Origin: Novosphingobium sp.
Lineage (GTDB): Bacteria; Pseudomonadota; Alphaproteobacteria; Sphingomonadales; Sphingomonadaceae
Assembly (NCBI RefSeq): GCF_025351285.1
Contig: NZ_JANXWG010000131.1
Location: 1-55,290, forward strand
Length of the DNA stretch: 55,290 bases
Reading direction: 5' to 3'
Both the position numbers and the translations under genes were made by a program. Below the pieces are notes generated by a model that had not been told where the DNA came from, did no database searches, and saw only the letters and a list, made by a program, of their open reading frames with translations. Shown here piece after piece: positions 43,346-52,181 of this stretch. Every line of letters starts with the position of its first letter. The stretch's first letter is position 1.

Positions 43346-44572
43346 TCAGGCGGTCGCGAGCGAAGCGGGCGTCTTGTGGAGCACGCCGCCTTTCATGATC
43401 ATCGCCAGACGGCTGCGATCGGCCATGATGGAAACGTCGGCGGTCGGGTCGCCATCGAGCAGCAGCAGGTCCGCCAGCCAGCCCTCACGCACCTGGCCGA
43501 GCGGCAGGTCCATCAGTTCGCCGCCCAGCTTCGTGGCCGAAACCAGCGCCTCGGCCGGGGTGAAGCTGTAATGCGTGACGAAGTGCTGGAGATCGCGCGC
43601 GTTGGTGCCGTTGGGGTTGAACGGAAAGCCGTAATCGCCGCCCGGCAGCACGCGCACGCCGCGCCGCTTCAATTCGGGGACCAGCTTTGCTTCGAGCGCG
43701 AGCCGTTCGGCCGCGCTGGCCTTCATGTGCGTCATGTCGATATGCGGCGGCGGATTTGCCTCCAGCGCCGCGACGCTGACGCCGGGCCCCGGCGCGTAGA
43801 AAATGGCGTCCTTGTGCGCAACCATCGCATCGATGCTCGCCTGATCGGCGAAGCTGCAATGGTACAGCATCCGCACCCCGTGATCGAGCGCCAGCGCGAT
43901 CGCACGCGGGTGGTAGACGTGCGCGGACAGCCACTGGCCGTTCGCCGTGGCGGCTTCCTGCGCGGCGGCGAGTTCTTCGTCCGAATAGTTCACATCGTGC
44001 GAGGAGCCGGGCTTGAGCGCGTCTTCGCCCGAGATCACCAGCTTGACGATCTTCACGCCGGTGTCGCGGCAGTGATCGACGAAGCCGCGCATTGCCGTGG
44101 CCCCGCGTCCGTTGAAGATGTTGCCGGTGTCGTCGCCTTCGGGCGAGCGTTCGAGCGTGGACGGCCACATCCGCGGACCGGGGGTTTCGCCCGCATCGAT
44201 CGCAGCGGCGAGTTCTGTCTCGATCCCGTCACCCAAGGCGCCGGCCGAATAAAGGCTGGTGAATCCGGATTCGAGCAGCACCCGCGCGTTGCGCCAGGCG
44301 GCCACCTTCAGTTCTTCGGGCGGGAGCATGAAGGCGTGGTAGACCTGTTCGATCGACGAGCCCCAGGTCAGGTGGCCGTGCGCTTCGACCATGCCGGGCA
44401 TCAGCGTCATGCCCTGCCCGTCGATCACCGTGGTCGCGGTTTCACCCGCCAGCGCGTCGGCACCCCAGGCCAAGCTGCTGATGCGATCGCCGGTGATCGC
44501 CACGGCACCGGGTTGCGAGGGCGCACCGGCTCCGTCGAAAATCTGTACGTTGCGGATGACGATGTCGGCCAA
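43346..44572 (-). CDS. Amidohydrolase (imidazolonepropionase-like)
   Basis: A 408-residue metal-dependent amidohydrolase. MPGMVEAHGHL gives the H-x-H metal pair, VKLVISGEDA carries a lysine, SAHVYHPRAI and MLYHCSFAD give later histidines, and LPGGDYGFP supplies the final Asp. It starts with TTG (44572) behind GGGAGAGG; the nearby ATG is in another frame. It is the first gene of the aromatic operon, behind a palindromic operator. It may open an amide, lactone or cyclic ether in the initial substrate. No specific reaction can be assigned. Confidence 0.85.
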   Translation of the reverse strand: MADIVIRNVQIFDGAGAPSQPGAVAITGDRISSLAWGADALAGETATTVIDGQGMTLMPGMVEAHGHLTWGSSIEQVYHAFMLPPEELKVAAWRNARVLLESGFTSLYSAGALGDGIETELAAAIDAGETPGPRMWPSTLERSPEGDDTGNIFNGRGATAMRGFVDHCRDTGVKIVKLVISGEDALKPGSSHDVNYSDEELAAAQEAATANGQWLSAHVYHPRAIALALDHGVRMLYHCSFADQASIDAMVAHKDAIFYAPGPGVSVAALEANPPPHIDMTHMKASAAERLALEAKLVPELKRRGVRVLPGGDYGFPFNPNGTNARDLQHFVTHYSFTPAEALVSATKLGGELMDLPLGQVREGWLADLLLLDGDPTADVSIMADRSRLAMIMKGGVLHKTPASLATA

Positions 44573-44644
44573 GGCCCTCTCCCATTGTCCGGCCCGCCAT
44601 TTCGCGTGCCTTGACGGTCACGCACTGTACTACGCTACCCATCG

Positions 44645-44665
44645 TGTAAAATAGTAGATTTTACA
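44645..44665. promoter_or_regulatory. Perfect palindromic operator upstream of the aromatic operon
   Basis: TGTAAAAT-N5-ATTTTACA is a perfect dyad, wrapped by outer TACCCA (44636-44641) and TGGGTA (44667-44672). It lies in the 110-base gap between the LysR stop and the amidohydrolase start. It stands out as AT-rich in GC-rich surroundings. The adjacent LysR protein is the obvious candidate to bind it. Confidence 0.75.
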
Positions 44666-44682
44666 TTGGGTATAGTTTGAAG

Positions 44683-45573
44683 TTATGGTCCGGCCTGCAA
44701 GATACGCAAGAACGCCTCGCCAACCGCTGACAGCCGGGCGTCGCGCAATTTGCGTATTCCGACCCGGCGCTGGAAAGCGGCCTCCTTCACGGTAATGGCG
44801 CGCAGCACCCCGATGGAAATCTCGGCCGACGCCACCGTCGTCGGCAGGATCGTTACCCGATCGCTGTCGCGCACCAGCGCCTTGGTGGTCAGCAGCGAAT
44901 CGCAGCGGATCGCGCCGCGCGGGATCGGAACCTCCGAGGATATGAACAACGCATCGACCTGGTGCCGAAAAGCCCCCTGCGCCTCGGGCAGGATCCAGCC
45001 GAGGTGACGGGTATCGTGAAGCGAAATCGTATCGGGCAGCGCATCGTTTGCCCGTCCGACAATCAACGCATAAGAATCACGTGCGATCGTGATTTCTTCC
45101 ACCCCGTCGGCGGGCGGATCGATCTCGGTCGTCACGCAAGCCATCTCAATCTCGCCGCGGCGGAGCAGTTCGACCAGTTCGCGATCGGGCCGTTCGAGAA
45201 TATCCACCGCGATGCGCCGCCCCTGCGCTTCCATCGTGCGCAGCGCCGCGGGAACCAGACTGACCAGCGCGCCGGGCGTACCACCCAGCCGCAAGGGGCC
45301 GACCATGCCCTCGCCGGCCAGATCGATTTCGCGCTCGGCGTCGCGCAACAGCGTTTCCAGCGCGGCACACCGGGCCAGCAGCAGCGAACCCGCCGGCGTC
45401 GGCTCAACACCCGTGCGCGTTCTTTCCAGCAATGGCGTGCCCAGGGCGTGTTCCAGCTTCGCGATTGTCAACGAAACCGAGGGCTGCGAAAGATTGATAC
45501 GGCGCGCGCCGCCACTGATCGAGCCTGCCTGGCAAACGGCATGAAACGTCTTCAACGCACGCGGATCGATCAA
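44683..45573 (-). CDS. LysR-family regulator of the aromatic operon
   Basis: A 296-residue LysR-type protein. The helix-turn-helix is in ALKTFHAVCQAGSISGGARR and SQPSVSLTIAKLEHALG. The C-terminal effector domain follows. No ATG start exists. The TTG at 45573 is chosen because a strong GGGGAGGGG lies four bases upstream and the protein then begins MIDPRALKTF, as usual for the family; a GTG at 45612 is less likely. It lies directly upstream of the catabolic operon on the same strand. It is probably activated by an aromatic intermediate. Confidence 0.87.
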   Translation of the reverse strand: MIDPRALKTFHAVCQAGSISGGARRINLSQPSVSLTIAKLEHALGTPLLERTRTGVEPTPAGSLLLARCAALETLLRDAEREIDLAGEGMVGPLRLGGTPGALVSLVPAALRTMEAQGRRIAVDILERPDRELVELLRRGEIEMACVTTEIDPPADGVEEITIARDSYALIVGRANDALPDTISLHDTRHLGWILPEAQGAFRHQVDALFISSEVPIPRGAIRCDSLLTTKALVRDSDRVTILPTTVASAEISIGVLRAITVKEAAFQRRVGIRKLRDARLSAVGEAFLRILQAGP

Positions 45574-45644
45574 CGTCCCCTCCCCGACTGGCTGCGGCGC
45601 CAGGCTGAACACCCAGGCGCGCGCACGCGGATCACGACCCGCCT

Positions 45645-45679
45645 GCGCGCGTTAGCACCTGCACGGCGTTTTAAGTCAA
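45645..45679 (-). promoter_or_regulatory. Candidate promoter of the LysR gene
   Basis: On the minus strand TTGACT (45679-45674) within TTTTTGACTTAAAA is a fair -35 box, followed after 17 bases by a weak -10 (GCTAAC). The remainder of the 45574-45850 gap shows nothing else recognisable apart from the approach to the tRNA. Confidence 0.35.
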
Positions 45680-45850
45680 AAAGGATGACCGTTCGGCGCC
45701 GCTGCCCTTGCTGCACACAGCCCGAACGACCTGCCGGCGTGTTTGCAAGGCGCTCCCGACGCGTTCGCGCCATAGTTCACCCTTACTTGCCACGCATGAG
45801 TCCTTTCCGCTTGCGTCCCAACCGCATGAAACCTAAGGGCCACGGCCAGT

Positions 45851-45927
<77 letters not shown>

Positions 45928-46671
45928 TTATACAGTTTATTTATAAGTTACTGTTTATGCTGATAAAAATTTATCATTTTTGACCTGTGCAGGAACTGTG
46001 CAGAAGTTTTTTAGGCTCCGGCGAACTTTTTGAACGCTGGAGGACGCTCGTTTTATCGCGGGACATTGAAATCAAGGCTCGATATCAGCCCATGCTGGAA
46101 AACCCTGCGTTTAAAATATTCGCCGCTTTCGCTCGAACGGCCAGCGAAGGAACAACAATACGGTTCCGGCAACCTCCGGTGCCAGTCCGCCATTCGCGAA
46201 CGTCAGCAGCTAGTGGTTAAAATCTAACACTTGGGGCCCGTCGAGCGCCCGTCGGTTCCCGCCAACATTTCGATCATTCGAGTGGCGCGCTACCGACCTC
46301 AATAGCTGCCGTCCGCTTAGGCGTTGACGAACGACTGAACTGTTGGGGAAACCGGCACGGCCGCTTTAAAGCGCCGACGTCGTGAATTCGCTCGTTCGTT
46401 CATCAATAAGCCGGACTGCTTACGCTAACCGTTCCGCAAGCCATTAGATTGTCTGAGGATCTCGAGTGCAGCCCTCGATTCAGTCGGCGCGCTACCGGTC
46501 GAAATTGGTGGCTTCAACGGAGCCAGTTCTTGATTGGCACTCGCTGTAGTGGTCGTTAGGTCGGTATCGACAGCGGCTGCCGATCTGGACGATGGCAGTG
46601 AGCCGTGGTTCGCAATGAGCCTATCGATAACCCTTTGCTATGGGGTGGTCCCCTATGCCATACGCCTTGTG
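45928..46671. other. Gene-free stretch between tRNA-Pro and the metal-resistance block
   Basis: No convincing gene is visible on either strand; short open frames have no recognisable content. The first 60 bases are very AT-rich and hold the palindrome TGATAAA-AA-TTTATCA (45961-45976) followed by TTTTT, perhaps the tRNA terminator. CTGTGCAG occurs twice, 11 bases apart (45985 and 45996), like arm sites of an integrase. The rest has visibly lower GC than its surroundings. I see no integrase and no second copy of the tRNA 3' end. It looks like a degraded end of an integrated element. Confidence 0.5.
46638..46662. promoter_or_regulatory. DmeR/RcnR-type operator candidate
   Basis: CTATGGGG-TGGT-CCCCTATG followed by CCATA, ten bases before dmeR. 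G/C tracts flanked by AT-rich TAT sequences are the pattern of RcnR and DmeR sites. The regulator would block its own promoter and dmeF. Confidence 0.6.
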
Positions 46672-46950
46672 ATGTCGCACACAATCGATGACAAGCTCAA
46701 TTTGCTCGCGCGGGTTCGTCGGATACGCGGGCAAGTCGAGGGAATCGAGCGCGCGCTCGAAAGCGAAGCGGGGTGCTCAAAGGTGATGCACCTGATCGCT
46801 GGCGTTCGTGGTGCGGTTACCGGACTGATGGCGGAGGTCGTCGAAGATCATGTCCGCACGCATCTTGTCGATGGAGAAAAATTCCCGGGCGCGCTCGATG
46901 CCGCCGCGACCGAGCAACTGCTTGCGGTCGTTCGCACTTATTTGAAGTGA
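46672..46950 (+). CDS. dmeR: RcnR/DmeR-type cobalt/nickel-responsive repressor
   Basis: A 92-residue all-helical protein of the CsoR/RcnR/FrmR family. It starts MSHTIDDKLNLLARVRRIRG, as RcnR does. The four RcnR metal positions are all present: H3, C35, H60 and H64. This points to nickel/cobalt sensing rather than copper (CsoR) or formaldehyde (FrmR). ATG 46672 gives the family length; a long upstream extension in the same frame has no similarity. There is no clear ribosome site. dmeF follows after five bases. Confidence 0.88.
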   Translation: MSHTIDDKLNLLARVRRIRGQVEGIERALESEAGCSKVMHLIAGVRGAVTGLMAEVVEDHVRTHLVDGEKFPGALDAAATEQLLAVVRTYLK

Positions 46951-46955
46951 GTTTT

Positions 46956-48197
46956 ATGATGTCAGCTACCATTACTGCGCCACACCACGATCATGTTTTC
47001 CTCGGCGAAGGCCACGACAAAAGCGCGCGCAAAACGTGGCTTGTCATCTGGATTTGCGGGGCGATGATGGTCCTCGAAATCTTCGGTGGACTGTTTTTCG
47101 GGTCGATCGCGCTGGTCGCCGACGGATTGCACATGAGCACCCACGCGGGCGCTCTACTGCTAGCAGCGCTCGCTTACACCTATGCCCGCAAGCACGCATC
47201 TGACGATGCATTCACCTTCGGCAGCGGGAAGTTCGGCGACCTGGCGGGATTCACCAGTGCGATCATCCTCGCGATGATCGCAGTGTTGATCGGCTATGAA
47301 TCGGTGAGCCGAATATTTCAGCCGGTCCCGATCCACTTCAGCGAAGCGATCCCGATTGCGCTCCTCGGGCTTGGCGTTAATGTTGTCAGTGCATTGCTGC
47401 TCAGCAGCGGCGGCGATCATCATCATGGACATTCGCACGGGGGCAGCCACGCCGACGAGGGCGAAGATCATGCCGAGGTGCGACACATTGCCACTGGGCT
47501 TGGAACGCTGAACCTTGAAGTCTTCGAAGACGGCGTGCCTCCGCGCTTCCGAGTTAGCAGCGCGAATGGTATGCCGTTGGCAGGCCAAACCGTCTCCGTC
47601 GTGACCGAACGACCTGATGGAGCGAGCCAGTCGTTCGTGCTGCTCGATCGCGGCGCATATCTGGAGTCGGCCGAGGAAATCCCGGAACCGCATCAGTTCA
47701 CAGCACACCTCCATGTCGGCGACGAGACACATTCGGTCGCGTTCGAAGAACATGAACACGCGCACGGCTCGGCACAGCGCGACAACAACATGCGCGCGGC
47801 CGTCGTCCACGTCTTTGCCGACGCTGCCGTTTCGGTCCTCGTGATCGTCGGCCTGTTGCTTGCGCGCGCGTTCGGCTGGCTGTGGATGGACCCTTTGGCG
47901 GGTATCGTCGGCGCGTGCGTTATTGCTAGCTGGTCCTACGGCCTCGTCCGCGACACTGGCGCTATCCTCCTTGACATGAATCCCGATCGCCGGATGGCAG
48001 GCAACATTAGGCAAATGATCGAAACGGGTGGCGACCGGGTTGCCGATCTGCACTTGTGGCGGCTCGGGCCAGGACATCTTGGTGCAATCCTGTCGATCAT
48101 GACTGACAAGGCGCGCAACGCAGACTTCTACCGAACACAGCTAGCTCGGTTCAGATCGCTGTCTCATATTACGATCGAAGTGTCTTCGGCGGCCTGA
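46956..48197 (+). CDS. dmeF: Cobalt/nickel efflux transporter of the CDF family
   Basis: A 413-residue cation-diffusion-facilitator. Transmembrane motifs include LFFGSIALVADGLHMSTHAGAL, with a histidine and aspartate of the zinc/cobalt site, and VHVFADAAVSVLVIVGLLL in helix 5. A His-rich loop (GGDHHHGHSHGGSH) is followed by an extra soluble segment of about 100 residues (LNLEVFEDGVPPRFRVSS and on). That extension is characteristic of DmeF-type proteins. It exports Co2+ and probably Ni2+ from the cytoplasm. The start is ATG 46956 or 46959, directly after dmeR. Confidence 0.9.
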   Translation: MMSATITAPHHDHVFLGEGHDKSARKTWLVIWICGAMMVLEIFGGLFFGSIALVADGLHMSTHAGALLLAALAYTYARKHASDDAFTFGSGKFGDLAGFTSAIILAMIAVLIGYESVSRIFQPVPIHFSEAIPIALLGLGVNVVSALLLSSGGDHHHGHSHGGSHADEGEDHAEVRHIATGLGTLNLEVFEDGVPPRFRVSSANGMPLAGQTVSVVTERPDGASQSFVLLDRGAYLESAEEIPEPHQFTAHLHVGDETHSVAFEEHEHAHGSAQRDNNMRAAVVHVFADAAVSVLVIVGLLLARAFGWLWMDPLAGIVGACVIASWSYGLVRDTGAILLDMNPDRRMAGNIRQMIETGGDRVADLHLWRLGPGHLGAILSIMTDKARNADFYRTQLARFRSLSHITIEVSSAA

Positions 48198-48291
48198 CCG
48201 GCAGCAGCGCGATGAACAATCGCTGCAAGCGCGGCTAAGCGCCGGTTCAATCAGTGGAACGCAGATTGGCTTCTCGGATGAGGAGGACAAT

Positions 48292-48621
48292 ATGCGAAAC
48301 GTAACAATGACAGTGCTGGCTGCGGTGGCGATGCTCGGCTTTGCAGCCCCAGCGCTGGCGCACGAAAACGACCGCAACAGCCGCCACGACTGGCAGCATG
48401 ACCGGCTCGACCAACGGCATGACGATGTGCACGATCGGCTCGACGACGAACATGCCGACGCGCACGACTATGGCCTAAGCCCGTGGGAGCATCGTCAGCT
48501 CCACCGCCAATTGGCCTATGATCACGACCGCGCCGATGCGCGGATCGCACGCGATCACCGCCGCGAGCATCGCCGCGACGATTGGCAGCGGCGCGACGAC
48601 GGCTACGGCTGGCGTTATTGA
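48292..48621 (+). CDS. Small secreted His/Asp/Arg-rich protein, probably periplasmic metal binder
   Basis: A 109-residue protein with a clear signal peptide (MRNVTMTVLAAVAMLGFAAPALA). The mature part is an unusual run of His, Asp and Arg (for example DRLDQRHDDVHDRLDDEHAD and ARDHRREHRRDDW) and contains almost no hydrophobic residues. It may be helical or disordered and could bind divalent metals in the periplasm. The ribosome site is strong (GAGGAGG). It follows dmeF by 94 bases on the same strand. I know of no function for it. Confidence 0.72.
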   Translation: MRNVTMTVLAAVAMLGFAAPALAHENDRNSRHDWQHDRLDQRHDDVHDRLDDEHADAHDYGLSPWEHRQLHRQLAYDHDRADARIARDHRREHRRDDWQRRDDGYGWRY

Positions 48622-48661
48622 TCGGCGAGTGCCGCCAATCAGCAGTAGCCTCTGAAACGGC

Positions 48662-48691
48662 CTGCCCATCGCGCAGCAGCGCGACGGGCAG
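48662..48691. terminator. Hairpin between convergent genes
   Basis: CTGCCC-a-TCGCGC / GCGCGA-c-GGGCAG gives a 12-bp stem with one mismatch and an AGCA loop. It lies between the ends of the His/Asp-rich gene and the DUF305 gene. There is no T-run, but the position fits a two-way terminator. Confidence 0.6.
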
Positions 48692-48705
48692 TCGCTTCAA
48701 CTCAC

Positions 48706-49089
48706 TTACTGAGCGGGCTTGCCGTGGCTGCGGAGCCAGCCCTGAAGCTCGGCGATGTCCTTTTCCTGCATGTCGATGGTCATCTGCGCCATCCGCTTGG
48801 TGTCGGCATCGGATGCCTGAGCAAGCGCGACGCGCGACATCGCGATGGCACCTCGATGATGCTCGATCATCTTGCGCGTCCATTTCTCCGAAACGTCGCC
48901 GGCTTTCGCGGCCATCATCCGCATATGCATGTCCATTTCGGACTTGGCATAGGGGTTCGACGGGTCGTTCATCATCATGCCGTGGTCCATCCCAGCCATA
49001 CCGGGCTTCATCGGCTTGTGCTGATGTGCGAGTGCGGGGCTGGTGAGGGCCAGGGTTGCCAGTGTGGCCATTGTTGCATTCAGCTTCAT
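48706..49089 (-). CDS. DUF305 (CopM-like) periplasmic copper-binding protein
   Basis: A 127-residue secreted protein (signal peptide ending SPALAHQ) with a Met/His-rich start (KPMKPGMAGMDHGMMM) and a DUF305 four-helix core. The core motif is WTRKMIEHHRGAIAMSRVAL. CopM-type DUF305 proteins bind copper in the periplasm. It is the last gene of the copA-copB operon, 82 bases after copB. Confidence 0.86.
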   Translation of the reverse strand: MKLNATMATLATLALTSPALAHQHKPMKPGMAGMDHGMMMNDPSNPYAKSEMDMHMRMMAAKAGDVSEKWTRKMIEHHRGAIAMSRVALAQASDADTKRMAQMTIDMQEKDIAELQGWLRSHGKPAQ

Positions 49090-49171
49090 CGGTAATCCTT
49101 CGTAGCGTTAGCCCCCGCCTGTCGGAACCCGTCGAAGTGCGACATGGAGCCCGCGCGGCAACGAGGTAATG

Positions 49172-50290
49172 TCAAAACCAGAACCTGATGCCCGCGACGA
49201 GGCCGGCGCTCGTCGGGTTCTCGCCGTCGGCGCGCGCGTAGCGGCCGGTCTGTCCGACCTTCCGCTCCCACGACACGCCGACATAGGGCGCAAATTGGCG
49301 CTTGATTTCGTAGCGCAGGCGCAGCCCGACTTCGGCGGTCGAAAGACCTGCGCCGATCCGGCTCGTCGGCACATCCTGGGCGGCAAGGTTCAGCTCGACA
49401 CGCGGCTGCAAGATCAGCCGCTGGGTAAGGCGCTGGTCGTAATAGCCTTCGAGCCGGCCGAGCACATCGCCCTTGTCGGACAGGAACAAAGCGCCCTCGA
49501 CTTCGAACCAATAAGGCGCAAGGCCCTCGAATCCGACGGTCGCATAGGTGCGCCGCGCACCGCGTCCGAGATCCTGCCGCACGCCGACCTGCGCGTTGAA
49601 ATAGGGATCGATCGCACGGCTGTAGAGCGCCTGCACTTCGGCTTCCTCGGTGCCCTCACCGAACCTGCCTTCGCCTTCGGTCTTGATGGTTAGTCGATTG
49701 ATGTCGCCGCCATACCAGCCCTCGCCGTCCCATCGGAACCCGTCGCGTCCGCGACGCGGCTGGTATTCGGCAAGGTTGAACATGACGAAGCCAAAGGTCT
49801 GCGCGCCGCTCTCGTTCATCATCTGCCGGTGTGACCGATCGATGTCGGCGGCGGGAAATATCCGTGTCGCATAATGATCGGTGGGCGGTGCTGGCGCGGG
49901 GGCGTTGCCTGCGGGAAGATCGGTTCCGCTCTTTGACACATCGCTCATCGTGCCGTGATCCATCACCATGCCGGCCATCGGCGGCGGCGTGGTGTTTGGT
50001 TTGTCACCTGACATGTCCATGCCCGGCATCGTGGAATTATCCATCCTGGACATCTCGCTGGCAGGCGGTGGGTTTGGTGCCAATGGCTTCCCCGGTGCGC
50101 GCGTTACCCGCTTTATCGGTTTTGCCTTCGGCCCTGGTGCCACTGGCTTGCGAGGTTTGGCGGCGGGTTTCGCGGCGCGCATCTTCATGCCCGGCATCGA
50201 ACCATGATCCATTCCGGCCATGCCTTGCGCGAACGCGGGTGCGCTTACCCAGAACGACGCGGCGACGAAAATGCCGACGACACGCTTCAT
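49172..50290 (-). CDS. copB: Outer-membrane copper resistance protein B
   Basis: A 372-residue CopB-family protein. A signal peptide (to APAFAQ) is followed by a long low-complexity region rich in Met, Pro and Lys (MAGMDHGSMPGMKM, APKPAAKPRKPV-like stretches), then a beta-barrel from about residue 150 that ends in GIRFWF. The Met/His motifs should bind copper. ATG 50290 overlaps the copA stop by four bases, so the pair is translationally linked. Upstream in-frame codons read into copA and were left out. Confidence 0.9.
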   Translation of the reverse strand: MKRVVGIFVAASFWVSAPAFAQGMAGMDHGSMPGMKMRAAKPAAKPRKPVAPGPKAKPIKRVTRAPGKPLAPNPPPASEMSRMDNSTMPGMDMSGDKPNTTPPPMAGMVMDHGTMSDVSKSGTDLPAGNAPAPAPPTDHYATRIFPAADIDRSHRQMMNESGAQTFGFVMFNLAEYQPRRGRDGFRWDGEGWYGGDINRLTIKTEGEGRFGEGTEEAEVQALYSRAIDPYFNAQVGVRQDLGRGARRTYATVGFEGLAPYWFEVEGALFLSDKGDVLGRLEGYYDQRLTQRLILQPRVELNLAAQDVPTSRIGAGLSTAEVGLRLRYEIKRQFAPYVGVSWERKVGQTGRYARADGENPTSAGLVAGIRFWF

Positions 50291-52176
50291 GCTGCCGCTC
50301 CGCGCGGGCGCACGCTGACCACGCGCATCATGCCCGCGTGCATGTGATAAAGCAGATGGCAATGGAACGCCCAATCACCGAGCGCGTCGGCGGTTAGGTC
50401 GAATGTCGCCTTGCCGCCCGGCTGCACGATTACGGTATGCTTGCGCGGCGCATGGTCGCCGTGTCCCGTCACCAGCTCGAAGAAATGGCCGTGCAAGTGG
50501 ATCGGGTGGCTCATCATCGAATCGTTGATCAAATTCACGCGCACGCGCTCGCCCTCGATGAAGGGGATCGGCGCGTGGTGGTCGGACATCTTCACGCCGT
50601 CGAATGACCACATGAAGCGCTCCATGTTGCCGGTCAGGTGGATGTCGAGCGAACGGTCTGGTGCGCGGACGTCGGGATTGCGGTCGATCGATACGAGGTC
50701 GCGATAGGTCAGCACTTTGTGGCCGACGTCTTCTAGCCCCTGACCGGGTTCGCCGGTGCGGTCCATCGGCATCGGCGAAATCGTCTGGACACCAGGATTG
50801 CGCTCGACCTGCGGTGCGACCGAGAAATCACGCATCTTCATTGACGACATATCCATTCCGGCCATGCCGTCGTGATCCATGCCAGCCATTCCGTCAGTGG
50901 CAGGCGCGGCCCCTGACATGTCCATCTCGGGCATCGCCGCGTCCGGCGCGGGAGCAGGCGCAGACATGTCCATCGTCGCGGCACCATGCCCCATCGCAGC
51001 GTGATCCATCCCGGCCATCGAGCCGCCCGACATGTCCATGCCGCTCATGTCGCTCATGCCCATGTCGGTCATGGTCGCAAGCGGGCGCTTGCGAAGCGGC
51101 GGCACTTCGGCGGCCATTCCCGCACGCGGCGCGAGTGTCGCACGCGCCATGCCCGAACGGTCGGTGGCCTCGCCGACGAAGGTATAGGCACGGTCATCGG
51201 TCGGCGTGACGATGACGTCGTAAGTTTCGGCGACACCAATCTGAAATTCGTCGATCTCGACAGGCCGGACGTTTAGGCCATCGGCCTGCACGACGGTCAT
51301 GCGAAGGCCGGGAACACGGACATTGAAGAACGTCATCGCCGACGCATTGATGATGCGGAGGCGAACGCGCTCGCCGGGCTTAAAAAGCGCGGTCCAGTTG
51401 TCGCGCGGGCCATGGCCGTTGACGAGGAAGCGGTAGGTCGATCCGTTCGCGTCGGCGATGTCGGTCGGGTCCATCCGCATCTTGCCCCAGTCGATGCGGT
51501 CCTTGAGCGGCTGGTCGCGTCCGGCAAGCAGCCCGCCAAGCGTCTGGCGCTGCATGTTGAAGTGGCCCGGATCGACCTTCATGTTGCGGAAGATTGCTTC
51601 GGGCGAAAGCGGACTGTGATCGGACAGGACAATAACATGCTCGCGGTCGGACGCGATCGGGTCAGTGCCCTCGGGGTCGATCACGATCGGCCCGTAAAGC
51701 CCCTCCTGCTCCTGCAATCCCGAATGGCTGTGATACCAGTAGGTGCCGGCCTGATTGACCGGGAACTCGTACAGGAACGTCGAGCGCGGCTTGATGCCGG
51801 GAAAGCTCACACCCGGCACACCGTCATATTGGAACGGAACCAGCAGCCCGTGCCAGTGCACCGACGAATCTTCATCGAGATCGTTCGTGACCGACAGCTT
51901 GACCTTCTGGCCCTGCAGCAGCCGGATCAGCGGCCCAGGAACCGTGCCGTTCAGCCCGATGGCGCGGAACGGCTTGCCGTCGATCCGCATCGTCTGTCGC
52001 GCGATCCGCAGGCTCACGTCGGGCCCGGTTACGGTCGGCAGTGGCGCGACGATTCCAGTCGATACCGGCTGCGCCCAGGCCGGAAACCACGTTGCCAGTG
52101 CAGCGGTGCCGCCAACGAGCGCGCCGCCGCGCAAGAGTGATCGTCGGTCGAGGAGATTAAGTTCGTTGCTGGCCAT
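50287..52176 (-). CDS. copA: Copper resistance multicopper oxidase
   Basis: The 629-residue periplasmic oxidase of the PcoA/CopA family probably oxidises Cu(I) and stores copper. A Tat signal is present (LLDRRSLLRGGALVGGTAAL). The copper ligands sit in HWHGLLVPFQ, WYHSHSG, HPIHLHGHFFELV and HCHLLYHMHAGMM, so the type 1 and trinuclear sites are complete. A central Met-rich segment (about residues 365-450) repeats MSGMDMSG and MAGMDH units. The sigma factor gene ends five bases before its start. The operon probably uses the ECF promoter at 53492-53520. Confidence 0.94.
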   Translation of the reverse strand: MASNELNLLDRRSLLRGGALVGGTAALATWFPAWAQPVSTGIVAPLPTVTGPDVSLRIARQTMRIDGKPFRAIGLNGTVPGPLIRLLQGQKVKLSVTNDLDEDSSVHWHGLLVPFQYDGVPGVSFPGIKPRSTFLYEFPVNQAGTYWYHSHSGLQEQEGLYGPIVIDPEGTDPIASDREHVIVLSDHSPLSPEAIFRNMKVDPGHFNMQRQTLGGLLAGRDQPLKDRIDWGKMRMDPTDIADANGSTYRFLVNGHGPRDNWTALFKPGERVRLRIINASAMTFFNVRVPGLRMTVVQADGLNVRPVEIDEFQIGVAETYDVIVTPTDDRAYTFVGEATDRSGMARATLAPRAGMAAEVPPLRKRPLATMTDMGMSDMSGMDMSGGSMAGMDHAAMGHGAATMDMSAPAPAPDAAMPEMDMSGAAPATDGMAGMDHDGMAGMDMSSMKMRDFSVAPQVERNPGVQTISPMPMDRTGEPGQGLEDVGHKVLTYRDLVSIDRNPDVRAPDRSLDIHLTGNMERFMWSFDGVKMSDHHAPIPFIEGERVRVNLINDSMMSHPIHLHGHFFELVTGHGDHAPRKHTVIVQPGGKATFDLTADALGDWAFHCHLLYHMHAGMMRVVSVRPRGAAA

Positions 52177-52181
52177 GCCCG

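Noticed and set aside
45570..45773. Small minus-strand gene upstream of the LysR gene
   Set aside because: It is Arg-rich shadow reading over the LysR start and promoter, with no domain or ribosome site.
45987..46220. Small gene after the tRNA (77 codons), possibly an integrase remnant
   Set aside because: The translation has no integrase residues (no R..H-x-x-R..Y pattern) and no ribosome site. It is treated as non-coding.
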